A stretch of DNA of 12,143 nucleotides, from the NCBI GenBank assembly GCA_023391005.1, contig JAEWBS010000016.1, forward strand, positions 1 through 12,143, given 5' to 3'. Origin of the DNA: Bacillota bacterium (GTDB lineage: Bacteria; Bacillota; Clostridia; Oscillospirales; Ruminococcaceae). Each line of letters starts with the position of its first letter. The first letter of the stretch is position 1. Positions 5,601-12,143 of the stretch are shown here, piece after piece. The notes beneath the pieces were generated by a model. That model searched no databases and had not been told where the DNA came from. It was given only the letters and a program-made list of their open reading frames with translations. Position numbers and translations under genes: made by a program.

Positions 5601-6401
5601 TCATCTGTCCAATGTATTCTCTATATATGTAATCAATGCCGCGACCGCCCCGTCATCGACATGGCAAAGCGTCTGTTCGCACAGCGCCTGAATGTCCGCC
5701 GGGGCATTTTGCGGGCAAAAGGATCGGATGCCCGGGCGCGACAACATTTCAAAATCATTGTAATAGTCTCCGATAGTCAGCACACGGCTGCGGTCGAGCG
5801 AAAGATGATTGATCGCCCACTCAAGCGCGCTGCCCTTTGAGACGCCGTTTGGCATTACCTCGATAAAACGGTCGCAGGAGACGGTGGTCTGCATACCGTC
5901 GGTCAGATGCCGTTCGATAAATGCCAGCATCTCGGCCTGCTCGCTGGGATCGTGGTGAACGACCAGCTTGCACCACGGATCGGTTACCGAGGATAGCTCC
6001 CCCGTCAGGCTAGGCAGCATCCATTGGGCGCTAACCCCTAACTCTACGCGGTGGTCGGGGCACCAGACCGCAATGCTGTGCTGCGGATATTGATTCAACA
6101 GCACATCCACCAACTCCAAGGCCTCGTCGGTGGGCAAAACAGCGTTATACAGGCTTTGCTTCGCTTCAAAATCGTAGATCAAGCCGCCGTTTAACATCAG
6201 ACAGGGCAGATTGACCGGCAGTATCTTTTGCAGCGTAACGGTGCTGGGGTGCAGACTCCGGCCGGTAGCCAGCGCAAAGCGCCCGCCGTTTTCGGTAAAA
6301 TACCGCAGCGCCTCAACGTTCTGCGGCGGAATTTCATATTGATCGGTTATCAGCGTTCCGTCCATATCCGAAAACAGACAGAAGCCGTCAAATTTCTTCA
6401 T
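5601..6401 (-). CDS. Cof-type HAD-IIB family sugar-phosphatase-like hydrolase
   Basis: 266 residues with all HAD motifs. Motif I is DMDGTL with nucleophile D12 and acid/base D14; motif II includes ATGR; motif III is K189 in VSKG; motif IV is GDYYND with D212 and D216 for magnesium. The C2B-type cap lies between motifs II and III. Family members dephosphorylate sugar phosphates, flavin or pyridoxal phosphates and similar small substrates; the substrate here cannot be read from the sequence. Its ATG shares one base with the TGA of rluD (TGATG), indicating translational coupling, with AGGAG about 9 nt upstream inside rluD. It is followed 18 nt later by the ComEA-like gene. Confidence 0.93.
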   Translation of the reverse strand: MKKFDGFCLFSDMDGTLITDQYEIPPQNVEALRYFTENGGRFALATGRSLHPSTVTLQKILPVNLPCLMLNGGLIYDFEAKQSLYNAVLPTDEALELVDVLLNQYPQHSIAVWCPDHRVELGVSAQWMLPSLTGELSSVTDPWCKLVVHHDPSEQAEMLAFIERHLTDGMQTTVSCDRFIEVMPNGVSKGSALEWAINHLSLDRSRVLTIGDYYNDFEMLSRPGIRSFCPQNAPADIQALCEQTLCHVDDGAVAALITYIENTLDR

Positions 6402-7321
6402 CAGCTCATGCTCCTTCTGAGTTTGTTAAGAAAATCGCTGAAATAGTTCGGCAGGGGCGACTCAAAAATCAAGTGCTCCGCTGTAATCGGGTGGATAAAC
6501 CCCAGTACGGCGGCATGCAGACACTGCCCCGGCAATGCCACGCGCTTCGCGGGCCCATAGACCGGGTCACCCGCCACAGGATGCCCAATAGAGGCTATAT
6601 GCACTCGAATCTGATGCGTCCGCCCGGTTTCAAGCTTGCAACGCACCAGCGTAAACTGTGAAAAGCGCTCTAAGACCTCATAGTTCGTAGCTGCGTAACG
6701 GGAATTTTTCTCAGTGATACACATTTTTTTGCGGTCAATCGGATGCCGCCCAATCGGTCGCTCGATTCTCCCTTGATCCTCTTTAACGCGTCCGTGCACG
6801 ACCGCAAAATAAAAGCGGTCGATGCTATGCGCGGCAAACTGGGCCGACAGGCCCTCGTGTGTCGCGTTATCCTTGGCGATGACCAGCAGTCCGCTGGTGT
6901 CCTTGTCGATGCGGTGAACAATACCGGGACGGATAACACCGTTGATCGAAGAAAGCCGGCCCGCGCAATGATGCAGCACCGCGTTGACCAATGTGCCGCT
7001 CGTATTGCCCGCCGCCGGATGCACAACCATCCCCTGCGGCTTATCGACCACCAGCAGATGACGGTCCTCATAGACGATGTTGATCGGAATATCCTCAGGG
7101 AAGGCATCGAGATTGACAGGCTCCGGCTCGCTGTAGGTGACGATATCCCCCGCTTTGACCTTGACGCTTTTGCCCGACGCGGCACCGTTGCACAGCACCA
7201 GCCCTTGCTCGCAAAGCAATTGAACCGCGTTGCGGCTGAGCGGCGGGTCTGAAACGGCGCTGATAAAGGCGTCCAACCGGGCGCCCGCATGCTCAGCCGT
7301 TACTTGAATCTGCATTGCCAT
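6401..7321 (-). CDS. rluD: RluA-family pseudouridine synthase (RluD/YlyB type)
   Basis: A 306-residue enzyme that isomerises uridine to pseudouridine in rRNA. It has an N-terminal S4 RNA-binding domain (about 12-65) and the RluA-type catalytic domain (about 85-300). The catalytic aspartate is D139 in HRIDKDTSGLL, with HPAAGN, RTHQIRVH and GDPVYG following. The position between lspA and downstream genes matches B. subtilis ylyB, annotated as an RluD-like 23S rRNA enzyme; the exact target uridines are not provable here. The ATG at 7319-7321 has GAGGA about 11 nt upstream. A second ATG two codons later is possible. The gene overlaps the lspA coding end by 29 nt, so the two are probably coupled. 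Confidence 0.94.
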   Translation of the reverse strand: MAMQIQVTAEHAGARLDAFISAVSDPPLSRNAVQLLCEQGLVLCNGAASGKSVKVKAGDIVTYSEPEPVNLDAFPEDIPINIVYEDRHLLVVDKPQGMVVHPAAGNTSGTLVNAVLHHCAGRLSSINGVIRPGIVHRIDKDTSGLLVIAKDNATHEGLSAQFAAHSIDRFYFAVVHGRVKEDQGRIERPIGRHPIDRKKMCITEKNSRYAATNYEVLERFSQFTLVRCKLETGRTHQIRVHIASIGHPVAGDPVYGPAKRVALPGQCLHAAVLGFIHPITAEHLIFESPLPNYFSDFLNKLRRSMS

Positions 7322-7814
7322 CGTTTTCTTTTTCCTCGTTGGTGTGAAGCTGCTGCGGTTTTTGGCGTTCTGAACGGAACGCCGCCACCAGCATCAGACA
7401 AGCGCCCACCACCACACAGCAGTCGGCCAGATTGAACATCGGATAGCTGAAAAGCGCATTGATGTCGATATAATCCACCACAAAGCCGTGGCGGATGCGA
7501 TCGATCAGATTGCCCAAGCCGCCCGAAATAATCAGCAAAATACACAGGCGCTCTAAATTGTCCTTGATTTTGCCGCTGAACAGCAACCACCCCGCGCCGC
7601 AGAGGATGATCGCCACCAGAAGAATCAAAAGTGTGCGCTGGCCGGTAAAAATTCCAAATGCGGCGCCACGATTCTCGACATAGGTCAGGCTCAAAACCCC
7701 GGGAATCACCGTCATGGTGCCAACGGGGGCTAAGCTGCCCAGCGCCCAAAGCTTGATCAGCTGATCACATGCGACCAGCACAGCCACCAATATAAAGCAT
7801 ATTGTCGCAGTCAT
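7293..7814 (-). CDS. lspA: Lipoprotein signal peptidase (signal peptidase II)
   Basis: 173-residue membrane aspartyl protease that removes the signal peptide of prolipoproteins after lipidation. Four hydrophobic segments are visible (about 3-25, 60-80, 88-104, 128-146). Conserved blocks are DQLIK, VENRGAAFGIF, GGLGNLIDR, GFVVDYID and FNLAD. The catalytic pair is D114 and D131. The hydrophilic C-terminal tail after about residue 147 is longer than usual and its coding sequence overlaps rluD by 29 nt. The Shine-Dalgarno sequence before the ATG is weak, and the 104 nt between ileS and lspA can form competing hairpins, which may matter for its expression. Confidence 0.96.
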   Translation of the reverse strand: MTATICFILVAVLVACDQLIKLWALGSLAPVGTMTVIPGVLSLTYVENRGAAFGIFTGQRTLLILLVAIILCGAGWLLFSGKIKDNLERLCILLIISGGLGNLIDRIRHGFVVDYIDINALFSYPMFNLADCCVVVGACLMLVAAFRSERQKPQQLHTNEEKENDGNADSSNG

Positions 7815-7824
7815 AGTTTATGAA

Positions 7825-7901
7825 CCGTTCTTTCCGCCCGCTGTAGCCGGGCAAGGCCCCACTACTGAAGAACGGCGCATCACAGACGTATGATGCGCCG
7901 T
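7825..7901 (-). promoter_or_regulatory. Foldable ileS-lspA intercistronic region with competing stems
   Basis: On the minus strand an 11-bp hairpin (ACGGCGCATCA at 7891-7901 with its complement at 7872-7882, 8-nt loop) lies 17 nt after the ileS stop. It is followed by TTCTTC rather than a clean U-run, so it is at best a weak terminator. The CCGTTCTT at its 3' edge (7868-7875) is also an exact complement of AAGAACGG at 7825-7832, just before lspA, enclosing a 5-bp GCCCG/CGGGC hairpin (7836-7852). The two stems share four bases and cannot both be complete. This resembles an attenuator or RNA-processing element; its function is not shown. Confidence 0.45.
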
Positions 7902-7918
7902 CATTGACACAGGCTAAA

Positions 7919-10699
7919 TTATTTAACGATAGCGGCACAGCGTGCGCAGAGCGTGGCGTGGTCGTGATCCTCTCCAACCGTGTCGGAGAAGGACCAGCAG
8001 CGCTCGCACTTTTCGCCGTCGGCGCCGACCACCTCAATGCCAAGACCTTCGATATCGGCAGCCTCACCGCCAACGCCGTTGACAACCTCCACCTGCGAGA
8101 CGATAAGCACCATCGGCAGCAGCTCTTGAACCGAGCAGATAAAATCGTGCAGCTCGCCCTCGGCGTGCAAAATGACCTTAGCCTCAAGCGATTTGCCGAT
8201 TTTCTTCTGCGCGCGGGCCATTTCGAGCACCTTATTGGCGCTGTCACGAAGCGCGTGGATGCGCTCCCACTTGGTCATAAATTCGGCGGAGGCCTTCGCC
8301 TCGGTGCCGTCGGGCATCTCATGGAACATGACCGATTCGGTGCTGTCGCCCGTCTGCTTGGGCAGGTAGCGCCAAATTTCCTCAGCCGTGAACGGGATGA
8401 TCGGCGCCAGCATCAGCGTCAGGCCACGTAGAATGCGGTAGATCGCTGTCTGGGCCGCGCGGCGCGCGTCGGAGCCAGCCGCCTCGACATAGAGGCGATC
8501 CTTGAGCACGTCAAGATAGAAGTTGGACATATCCACGGTGCAGAAGTTGTGGATCGCATGGTAAATGATATAAAACTCATAGGTGCCGTAGGACTCGCGC
8601 ACTTTAGAGGCAAGATCAGCAAGCTTTGCGAGCGCCCAGCGGTCGATGTCAAACAGCTTGTCGTCCGACACCGCGTCGGTATTCGGGTCAAAATCGTAGA
8701 GATTGCCCAGAATATAGCGGGCGGTGTTGCGGATTTTACGATAAACCTCCGAGAGCTGCTTTAAGATATCCTTGGAAATGCGGATATCGGAGTGATAGTC
8801 GGAGGAGGCGACCCACAAACGCAGGATATCGGCGCCGTACTCGTCGGTGATATCCTCGGGCAGCATACCGTTGCCCAGCGACTTGGACATCTTTTTGCCC
8901 TCGCCATCCACAACCCAGCCGTGGGTGCAGATCTCGCGGTAGGGCGCGGCGTTGCGCCAGGCCACAGCCGTCAAGAGCGACGACTGGAACCAGCCGCGGT
9001 ACTGGTCGGCGCCCTCAAGATAGAGGTCGGCGGGCCAGCTATGCCCCTCGCGGGCATCAAGCACGGCGGCGTGGGTGACGCCCGAATCAAACCAGACATC
9101 CATAATGTCGGTTTCCTTCGTGAATTCCTTGCAGCCGCAGTGCGGGCAGGTCGTGCCTTTTGGCAGAATATCGGCGGCATCCTTGGTGTACCACGCGTCG
9201 GAGCCCTCGGTTCTGAACAGCTCGGAGACGGCGGCGATGCTTTCGTCGGTGACATGCTCCTTGCCGCAGTCCTTGCAGAAGAAAATTGGAATCGGCACGC
9301 CCCAGGTGCGCTGGCGCGAGATGCACCAGTCACTGCGGTCCTGTACCATCGCGGTCATGCGGTCCTCGCCCCAGCCCGGAATCCAGTGCACCGTGCGGAT
9401 CGCGTCAATCGCCTGATCTCTGAACTGCTCCACTGAGCAGAACCACTGCTCGGTCGCGCGGAACAGAATCGGCTGCTTGCAACGCCAGCAATGTGGATAC
9501 TGATGGATGACATGCTCGCTGGCAAACAGCGCGTCGTTTTGCTGCATGTGCTTAAAAATTGCCTTATTGGCTTCGTCGGTCGTCAGGCCGACAAATTGAC
9601 CGGCATCCTTGGTCATACGGCCCTTGTTGTCAACAGGAACGAGAATCGGCAACTGCGGATAATGCTTGCAGACCTCAAAGTCCTCAAGGCCGTGGCCCGG
9701 CGCGGTATGAACGATGCCGGTGCCGCTCTCAAGCGTGACATGGTCGCCCACAATGACCAGCGAATCGCGATCAAAGAATGGGTGCTTGCAGACGCAAAGC
9801 TCCAACTCCGCGCCCGAGAAGCGACCCAATACCGAGTAGTCCGAGATGCCCGCCACCTGCATGACCTGCGGCAGCAGCTCCTCGGCGATGACATAAAACG
9901 CGTCGCCAGATTTGACAAGCACGTACTCATATTTGGGCCCGACGCAAAGCGCGAGGTTCGCGGGCAGCGTCCAGATCGTGGTTGTCCAGATGACGATATA
10001 GGTTCTAGAGAGGTCGGCGCCCAGCTTCGTGAACAGCCCCTTGTCGTCGGAGACCTGAAACTTGACGTAAACGGTGGTGCAGGGATCTTCGGCGTATTCA
10101 ATTTCCGCCTCGGCCAGCGCGGTCTGGCAGTCGGGGCACCAGTAAACCGGCTTTAACCCCTTATAGATGTAGCCTTTTTTGGCCATCGCGCCAAAGACTT
10201 CAATCTGCTTAGCCTCAAACGCGTTATCAAGCGTAATATAAGGATGATCATAATCGGCTAATGTACCAAGGCGCTTAAACTGCCCTTTTTGAATCTCAAC
10301 ATGCTTTTTGGCAAACGCGCGGCAGGTCTGGCGCAGCTCAACCGGCGTAATGGGCTTGTCCACGCCAAGCTCAGCCAGCGCTTTGAGCTCAATCGGCAGG
10401 CCGTGGGTATCCCAACCCGGGATGTACGGCGCGCAATAGCCCAGCATGTTCTTAGAGCGCACGATGATATCCTTGAGCGTCTTATTCAGCGCGGTGCCGA
10501 GGTGGATCGACGCATTGGCGTAAGGTGGGCCATCATGGAAAATGAAGGACGGCTTGCCTTGGTTATGCTCAATCATTTTGTTATAAAGGCCCTGCGCCTC
10601 CCACTCTTTGATCATCGCGGGTTCCTTTTGGGGAAGCGAGGCACGCATTGAAAAGTCAGTCTTTGGCAGATTCATCGTGCTGTTGTAATCATTAGCCAT
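7919..10699 (-). CDS. ileS: Isoleucyl-tRNA synthetase
   Basis: 926-residue class I synthetase that charges tRNA-Ile. The N-terminus matches family members (NLPKTDFSMRASLP), supporting the ATG at 10697-10699, with AAGGAGA about 10 nt upstream. The first signature is in GPPYANASIHLGT (H66 to T69), so the usual HxGH ends in Thr. The CP1 editing domain has WTTTIWTLPAN and GTGIVHTAPGHG followed by L-E-D, keeping the editing aspartate. Cys pairs near residue 190 (CPDC) and around 490-530 (FCKDCG, CPHCGC) suggest extra zinc ribbons. DIMDVWFDSG and DQYRGWF follow, then KMSKS at about 603, the anticodon-binding domain, and a C-terminal zinc knuckle (CERC near 898, CARC near 919). It looks like the type 1 (IleS1) enzyme common in Firmicutes. 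It follows divIVA after a structured leader. Confidence 0.98.
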   Translation of the reverse strand: MANDYNSTMNLPKTDFSMRASLPQKEPAMIKEWEAQGLYNKMIEHNQGKPSFIFHDGPPYANASIHLGTALNKTLKDIIVRSKNMLGYCAPYIPGWDTHGLPIELKALAELGVDKPITPVELRQTCRAFAKKHVEIQKGQFKRLGTLADYDHPYITLDNAFEAKQIEVFGAMAKKGYIYKGLKPVYWCPDCQTALAEAEIEYAEDPCTTVYVKFQVSDDKGLFTKLGADLSRTYIVIWTTTIWTLPANLALCVGPKYEYVLVKSGDAFYVIAEELLPQVMQVAGISDYSVLGRFSGAELELCVCKHPFFDRDSLVIVGDHVTLESGTGIVHTAPGHGLEDFEVCKHYPQLPILVPVDNKGRMTKDAGQFVGLTTDEANKAIFKHMQQNDALFASEHVIHQYPHCWRCKQPILFRATEQWFCSVEQFRDQAIDAIRTVHWIPGWGEDRMTAMVQDRSDWCISRQRTWGVPIPIFFCKDCGKEHVTDESIAAVSELFRTEGSDAWYTKDAADILPKGTTCPHCGCKEFTKETDIMDVWFDSGVTHAAVLDAREGHSWPADLYLEGADQYRGWFQSSLLTAVAWRNAAPYREICTHGWVVDGEGKKMSKSLGNGMLPEDITDEYGADILRLWVASSDYHSDIRISKDILKQLSEVYRKIRNTARYILGNLYDFDPNTDAVSDDKLFDIDRWALAKLADLASKVRESYGTYEFYIIYHAIHNFCTVDMSNFYLDVLKDRLYVEAAGSDARRAAQTAIYRILRGLTLMLAPIIPFTAEEIWRYLPKQTGDSTESVMFHEMPDGTEAKASAEFMTKWERIHALRDSANKVLEMARAQKKIGKSLEAKVILHAEGELHDFICSVQELLPMVLIVSQVEVVNGVGGEAADIEGLGIEVVGADGEKCERCWSFSDTVGEDHDHATLCARCAAIVK

Positions 10700-10727
10700 T
10701 GGGTTCTCTCTCCTTAAATTAGCTTAT

Positions 10728-10871
10728 ACGGTTCCCTCTTAAAAGGCGAATTCTATCCTGCGGCGGATTTCTTATCCGGCCAGAATCAGGGCGAACGGCG
10801 AATCATCGCTCTGAACGCCAGATGTCATGCAACATACCGTCAGGCGGTACGCTCTTTATGAGGGGAACCGT
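10728..10871 (-). promoter_or_regulatory. Putative structured RNA leader of ileS with a long-range closing helix
   Basis: This fills the gap between the divIVA stop (10873) and the ileS ribosome binding site. On the minus strand the first 12 nt (10860-10871, ACGGTTCCCCTC) pair with the last 11 (10728-10738, GAGGGAACCGT), 11 bp with one bulged C. The helix can continue inward with AAAG/CTTT (10854-10857 with 10742-10745) and GCG/CGC (10850-10852 with 10746-10748). Inside are local hairpins: TACCG/CGGTA with a CCTGA loop, CGGAT/ATCCG with an AAGAA loop and an outer GG/CC, and AUGU/ACAU. I find no T-box GGTGG motif, and no intrinsic terminator. It could control ileS translation, act as an RNase processing site, or be a new cis-regulatory RNA. 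Confidence 0.45.
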
Positions 10872-10872
10872 G

Positions 10873-11655
10873 TTACTTTTTGAATTTAGGCAGGTTATTG
10901 TTGCGCTTAATCTTAAAGGCCTCGCCAAATCTCATATCGCCAAATTTAGAATTTTCGGGCGCCGCATAAGGGGCGTCGGCCTCATCGTCATACGCGTCAT
11001 CGGCGTCGGCGTCCTCTTCTTCAAGCGCCGCACCAAAGCCGGCGATTTCCTCGTCCTCTTCGGCGTCGATATCCGCCGCCGTCGGGTCTATCTCCTCAGG
11101 CTCAGACTGCGGGGCGGGCTTTTCATAATCGGCATAGGATTCGGGCAGCACTTGCGCCGCCGCTTGGGTGCCATTACCGATCGCCTCGGGACTCTCGTCG
11201 CTCTCATCCTGCCCGGGCAGGGCGCTGATGATTTCAAGATGCCGCTTATACATATCCAACAGCCGGTTTTTAAAGCCGGCAACCTCGCGCTGGGTGCGCA
11301 GCAGATTCTCTTGCTCGCGCTCAATCTGTCGCTTGGCGTGGTTGGTCATCGCCTCGGCCTTGATGGTTGCGTCGCGCAGAATAATTTCCGCCTTGGTCTT
11401 CGATTCGCGGATGACGCTGTCCCCCAGCTTTTGTGAGCCGAGAATCGCTGTGCGCAGGCTTTCTTCATCCTCGCGGTATTCCTGAAGCTTATCGGCCAAA
11501 ACCTCAAGCTTTTTCTCTAAATCTGAATTTATTTCCAGCAGTTCGGACATCGACTTTGCCGCCTGCTCTAAAAAGGCGTTGACATCGTCCATTCTGTATC
11601 CGAATCCAAAGGTTTTGTCAAAGGTCTTCTCAGCGATTTCTTTTGGCGTTAGCAT
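10873..11655 (-). CDS. divIVA: DivIVA-family cell-division/polarity protein
   Basis: 260 residues. The N-terminal DivIVA lipid-binding module (about 1-35: LTPKEIAEKTFDKTFGFGYRMDDVNAFLEQ) is followed by a coiled coil (about 36-145). Next comes an acidic, Asp/Glu/Ala-rich low-complexity linker (about 148-235), then a short basic end (KFGDMRFGEAFKIKRNNN...KFKK). DivIVA recognises negatively curved membrane at poles and septa and recruits division, wall-growth or chromosome-anchoring partners. In spore-formers it also helps anchor the origin at the pole. The acidic linker plus basic tail is much longer than in the 164-residue B. subtilis protein. AAGGGGGA precedes the ATG by about 6 nt. ylmH ends 12 nt upstream, and the structured ileS leader begins right after its stop. 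Confidence 0.95.
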   Translation of the reverse strand: MLTPKEIAEKTFDKTFGFGYRMDDVNAFLEQAAKSMSELLEINSDLEKKLEVLADKLQEYREDEESLRTAILGSQKLGDSVIRESKTKAEIILRDATIKAEAMTNHAKRQIEREQENLLRTQREVAGFKNRLLDMYKRHLEIISALPGQDESDESPEAIGNGTQAAAQVLPESYADYEKPAPQSEPEEIDPTAADIDAEEDEEIAGFGAALEEEDADADDAYDDEADAPYAAPENSKFGDMRFGEAFKIKRNNNLPKFKK

Positions 11656-11667
11656 GCGTGATCCCCC

Positions 11668-12143
11668 TTAAATATATTTGAGGTATGTGATATGAAGTCT
11701 TCCTTTTTTTGTGGGATTGCCAATGACCGCAATAACAAATTTACCAAAGCCGCGAATCGAGAGCCTGTCCCCTTCGACCACCTCTTTGGAGGCCGATGCC
11801 TGCGGCTGCGCGTTTTTCTGCACGCAGCCCTGCGTGATCAGCCGGACGCTGTCCGCCCTGCTGCCGCCTGTGAGCATCGCTACGACGGCGTCGAGCCGCA
11901 TGGCGCTCACCACACCGTCATGCGTTTCGGTTTTAAAGGCAGTCGGCAAGCTTTCAGGCTTACCGGGTCTACATTCAACCCCAACATTGCCGATCTTACA
12001 AAGTTCAGCCAGCGCAAGCTTTGCCGCGGCATCGAGCAAAAACACAACGGCGAGGCAGTCTCCGACCAAAATGTCGCCGACTGCCTCACGTTTAATCCTC
12101 AAAGCCATCAACGACCCCAGCACGTCCCGGTGCGAGACGGTGT
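11668..12143 (-). CDS. ylmH: YlmH-type S4-domain RNA-binding protein, 3' part
   Basis: The frame is open to the right edge of the window, so the N-terminal part is missing. The visible ~158 residues begin TVSHRDVLGSLMALRIKREAVGDI, the characteristic middle block of YlmH proteins (HRDxLGxLxxLGIKRexiGDIlv). A C-terminal S4 RNA-binding domain follows, with SAMRLDAVVA, a GSRADSVRLITQGCVQKN core and a final beta-strand region. YlmH homologues bind RNA; the B. subtilis protein has been linked to rescue of stalled ribosomes, and the pneumococcal one to cell shape. The gene immediately precedes divIVA, as in most Gram-positive bacteria. The GTG at 12121-12123 is internal, not the start. Confidence 0.93.
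   Translation of the reverse strand, partial: TVSHRDVLGSLMALRIKREAVGDILVGDCLAVVFLLDAAAKLALAELCKIGNVGVECRPGKPESLPTAFKTETHDGVVSAMRLDAVVAMLTGGSRADSVRLITQGCVQKNAQPQASASKEVVEGDRLSIRGFGKFVIAVIGNPTKKGRLHITYLKYI

Noticed and set aside
6743..7252. Plus-strand ORF (169 codons) inside rluD
   Set aside because: It is antisense to a well-supported pseudouridine synthase, with no ribosome binding site and no domain.
8792..9436. Long plus-strand ORF (214 codons) inside ileS
   Set aside because: It is a frame shadow of the GC-rich ileS coding sequence, which has clear synthetase motifs across the same bases.
10700..10872. T-box riboswitch upstream of ileS
   Set aside because: I looked for the conserved T-box antiterminator core (GGTGG followed by ACCGCG) on the minus strand. 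Only GTACCGC, in the 5' half, is seen, without the GGTGG part, and there is no terminator before ileS.

Overview
The window looks like chromosomal core sequence from a spore-forming member of the Firmicutes, probably a Clostridia of the Oscillospiraceae/Ruminococcaceae kind. The reasons are the order ylmH-divIVA-ileS-lspA-rluD, which is the Gram-positive cluster downstream of the division/cell-wall genes; a CwlD-type spore-cortex amidase; a SpoIIM-like membrane protein; a small protein resembling a clostridial spore-surface family; and purine-rich Shine-Dalgarno sequences before most genes. Nearly all genes are on the minus strand. I see no transposon, prophage, CRISPR array or other mobile module.

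Layout from left to right: the 3' end of a SpoIIM-like gene (1-470, +) converges on, and overlaps by 12 nt, a Xer-type tyrosine recombinase (459-1490, -). A 382-nt gap follows. It holds a perfect 19-bp inverted repeat close to the recombinase start, a second AT-rich palindrome and short tandem repeats. A 57-codon Cys-rich gene (1873-2046, +) overlaps the end of radA (1993-3366, -). radA is overlapped and probably translationally coupled to cwlD (3350-4087, -). A tRNA operon (Asp-Phe-Gly-Cys in transcription order, 4638-4228, -) has a perfect consensus promoter and a strong terminator. A small probable spore protein (5022-5204, +) is followed by a minus-strand operon. Read in the direction of transcription, that operon is ylmH (partial), divIVA, ileS, lspA, rluD, a Cof-type HAD phosphatase and a short ComEA-like helix-hairpin-helix protein.

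The right-hand operon combines polar growth and septum functions (YlmH, DivIVA), translation (IleS), lipoprotein maturation (LspA), rRNA modification (RluD) and two accessory genes. The two most notable non-coding elements are a roughly 144-nt, highly foldable leader that exactly fills the divIVA-ileS gap where many Firmicutes carry a T-box, and the palindrome upstream of the recombinase, whose core has dif-site geometry (11+6+11). Both are read from the sequence; their functions are inference.
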